From Marinobacter sp. (lineage in GTDB: Bacteria; Pseudomonadota; Gammaproteobacteria; Pseudomonadales; Oleiphilaceae), in NCBI GenBank assembly GCA_017643965.1, contig JAEPMM010000220.1, forward strand, positions 1-5,939: 5,939 nucleotides of DNA, read 5' to 3'. Of the stretch, positions 5,553 to 5,939 are shown piece by piece. Numbering within the stretch: position 1 is the first letter of the stretch; every line of letters begins with the position of its first letter. The notes beneath the pieces are model-generated. The model searched no databases and was not told where the DNA came from. It saw nothing but the letters and a program-made list of their open reading frames with translations. The translations under genes were made by a program, and so were the position numbers.

Positions 5553-5939
5553 ATGCAAGACACTGATCATTTCAGTGCACTGCGCCCCGGCACACGGCTG
5601 AATCAGTATCTGATCGAGCACGTCCTGGGCCAGGGAGGGTTCGGCATTGTTTATCGTGCACGCCACGAGCATCTCGAAGAAAGCGTGGTCATCAAGGAAT
5701 TTCTGCCCACCGAAGTCGCTTTGCGACACGATGACCGCGTCCAGGCCATCAGCAGCGCCCGACAGGCGCCCTATTCCGAGGGGCTGGCCCGTTTCATCGC
5801 GGAAGGCAGAACGCTTGTAAAACTTCGCCACCCCAACATCGTTCGCTGCCGGGATCTTTTTCTGGCGAACGACACCGCTTACCTGGTCATGGATTTCGAG
5901 GACGGCCTGCCACTTGACGTTCTCGTTGCGGAGCTGGAA
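5553..5939 (+). CDS. Hanks-type Ser/Thr protein kinase, N-terminal part (cut by right edge)
   Basis: The 129 visible codons encode the N-lobe of a second eukaryotic-like Ser/Thr kinase. Motifs are a glycine loop GQGGFG (26-31), Lys48 in SVVIKEFLP, a likely helix-C Glu84 in FIAEGRTL, HPNIV (93-97) and a hinge YLVMDFEDG (110-118). The start of the protein (L-R-P-G...Y-x-I-E-x-V-L-G) matches the operon kinase (L-H-P-G...Y-V-I-E-R-V-L-G), and both share V-V-I-K-E-[FY]-L-P, so the two are paralogues or members of one subfamily. The catalytic loop, activation segment and any membrane or sensor part lie beyond the window. It is transcribed away from the operon, from a shared intergenic region. It probably belongs to the same signalling unit, acting on the FHA proteins or on the other kinase (inference). 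Confidence 0.95.
   Translation, partial: MQDTDHFSALRPGTRLNQYLIEHVLGQGGFGIVYRARHEHLEESVVIKEFLPTEVALRHDDRVQAISSARQAPYSEGLARFIAEGRTLVKLRHPNIVRCRDLFLANDTAYLVMDFEDGLPLDVLVAELE

Noticed and set aside
5478..5831. A 117-aa minus-strand open frame
   Set aside because: It is antisense to the plus-strand kinase, whose glycine loop, Lys and HPNIV motifs are unmistakable, and to the intergenic region.
1..5939. Type VI secretion locus
   Set aside because: Kinase, PP2C and FHA genes are typical of T6SS control, but no Tss structural gene (sheath, Hcp, VgrG, ClpV, TssJLM) is in the window. Flanking sequence would be needed to exclude it.

Overview
The window looks like chromosomal DNA of a Gram-negative proteobacterium, most likely a gammaproteobacterium. 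This rests on moderately GC-rich sequence, clear GGAG/AGGA-type ribosome binding sites, a cleavable Sec signal peptide with an A-x-A site, and a MotA/TolQ/ExbB-type inner-membrane channel. I cannot name a genus. There are no RNA genes, insertion sequences, phage genes or CRISPR arrays. Apart from one 110-base divergent intergenic region the DNA is almost entirely coding.

Layout. From 5442 leftwards to the left edge, seven minus-strand genes lie close together (gaps -1 to 46 bases) and read as one operon. In transcription order they are: a minimal FHA protein (108 aa); a MotA/TolQ/ExbB-family proton-channel subunit (269 aa); a second FHA protein with a long disordered N-terminus (227 aa); a PP2C-type Ser/Thr phosphatase (251 aa); a signal peptide / trypsin-like / coiled-coil / transmembrane / FHA protein (495 aa); a membrane-anchored von Willebrand A (VWA) protein (271 aa); and a Hanks-type Ser/Thr kinase cut by the left edge. 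On the plus strand from 5553 a second, related Ser/Thr kinase is transcribed divergently and cut by the right edge. All other long open frames in the window are shadows of these genes.

How the parts may work together. The set contains writers of protein phosphorylation (two kinases), an eraser (PP2C), readers (three FHA domains) and an envelope machine. The VWA protein begins with a single membrane helix that carries an Asp placed like the proton-carrying Asp of MotB/ExbD. It could therefore be the B subunit that pairs with the MotA/ExbB-like protein, holding a metal-binding VWA domain in the periplasm. The 495-aa protein spans the inner membrane with an FHA domain in the cytoplasm, and a long helix plus a trypsin-like fold in the periplasm. 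All three expected catalytic positions of that fold appear to be replaced, so it looks like a pseudoprotease sensor or adaptor.

My working hypothesis is a phosphorylation-controlled, proton-driven envelope device. It resembles the threonine-phosphorylation control of type VI secretion (PpkA/PppA/Fha) and the VWA-PP2C-kinase triads called TerY-P. It differs because no secretion or tellurite genes are visible and the output part appears to be a stator-like channel. The domain calls are well supported by sequence; the assembled mechanism is inference.
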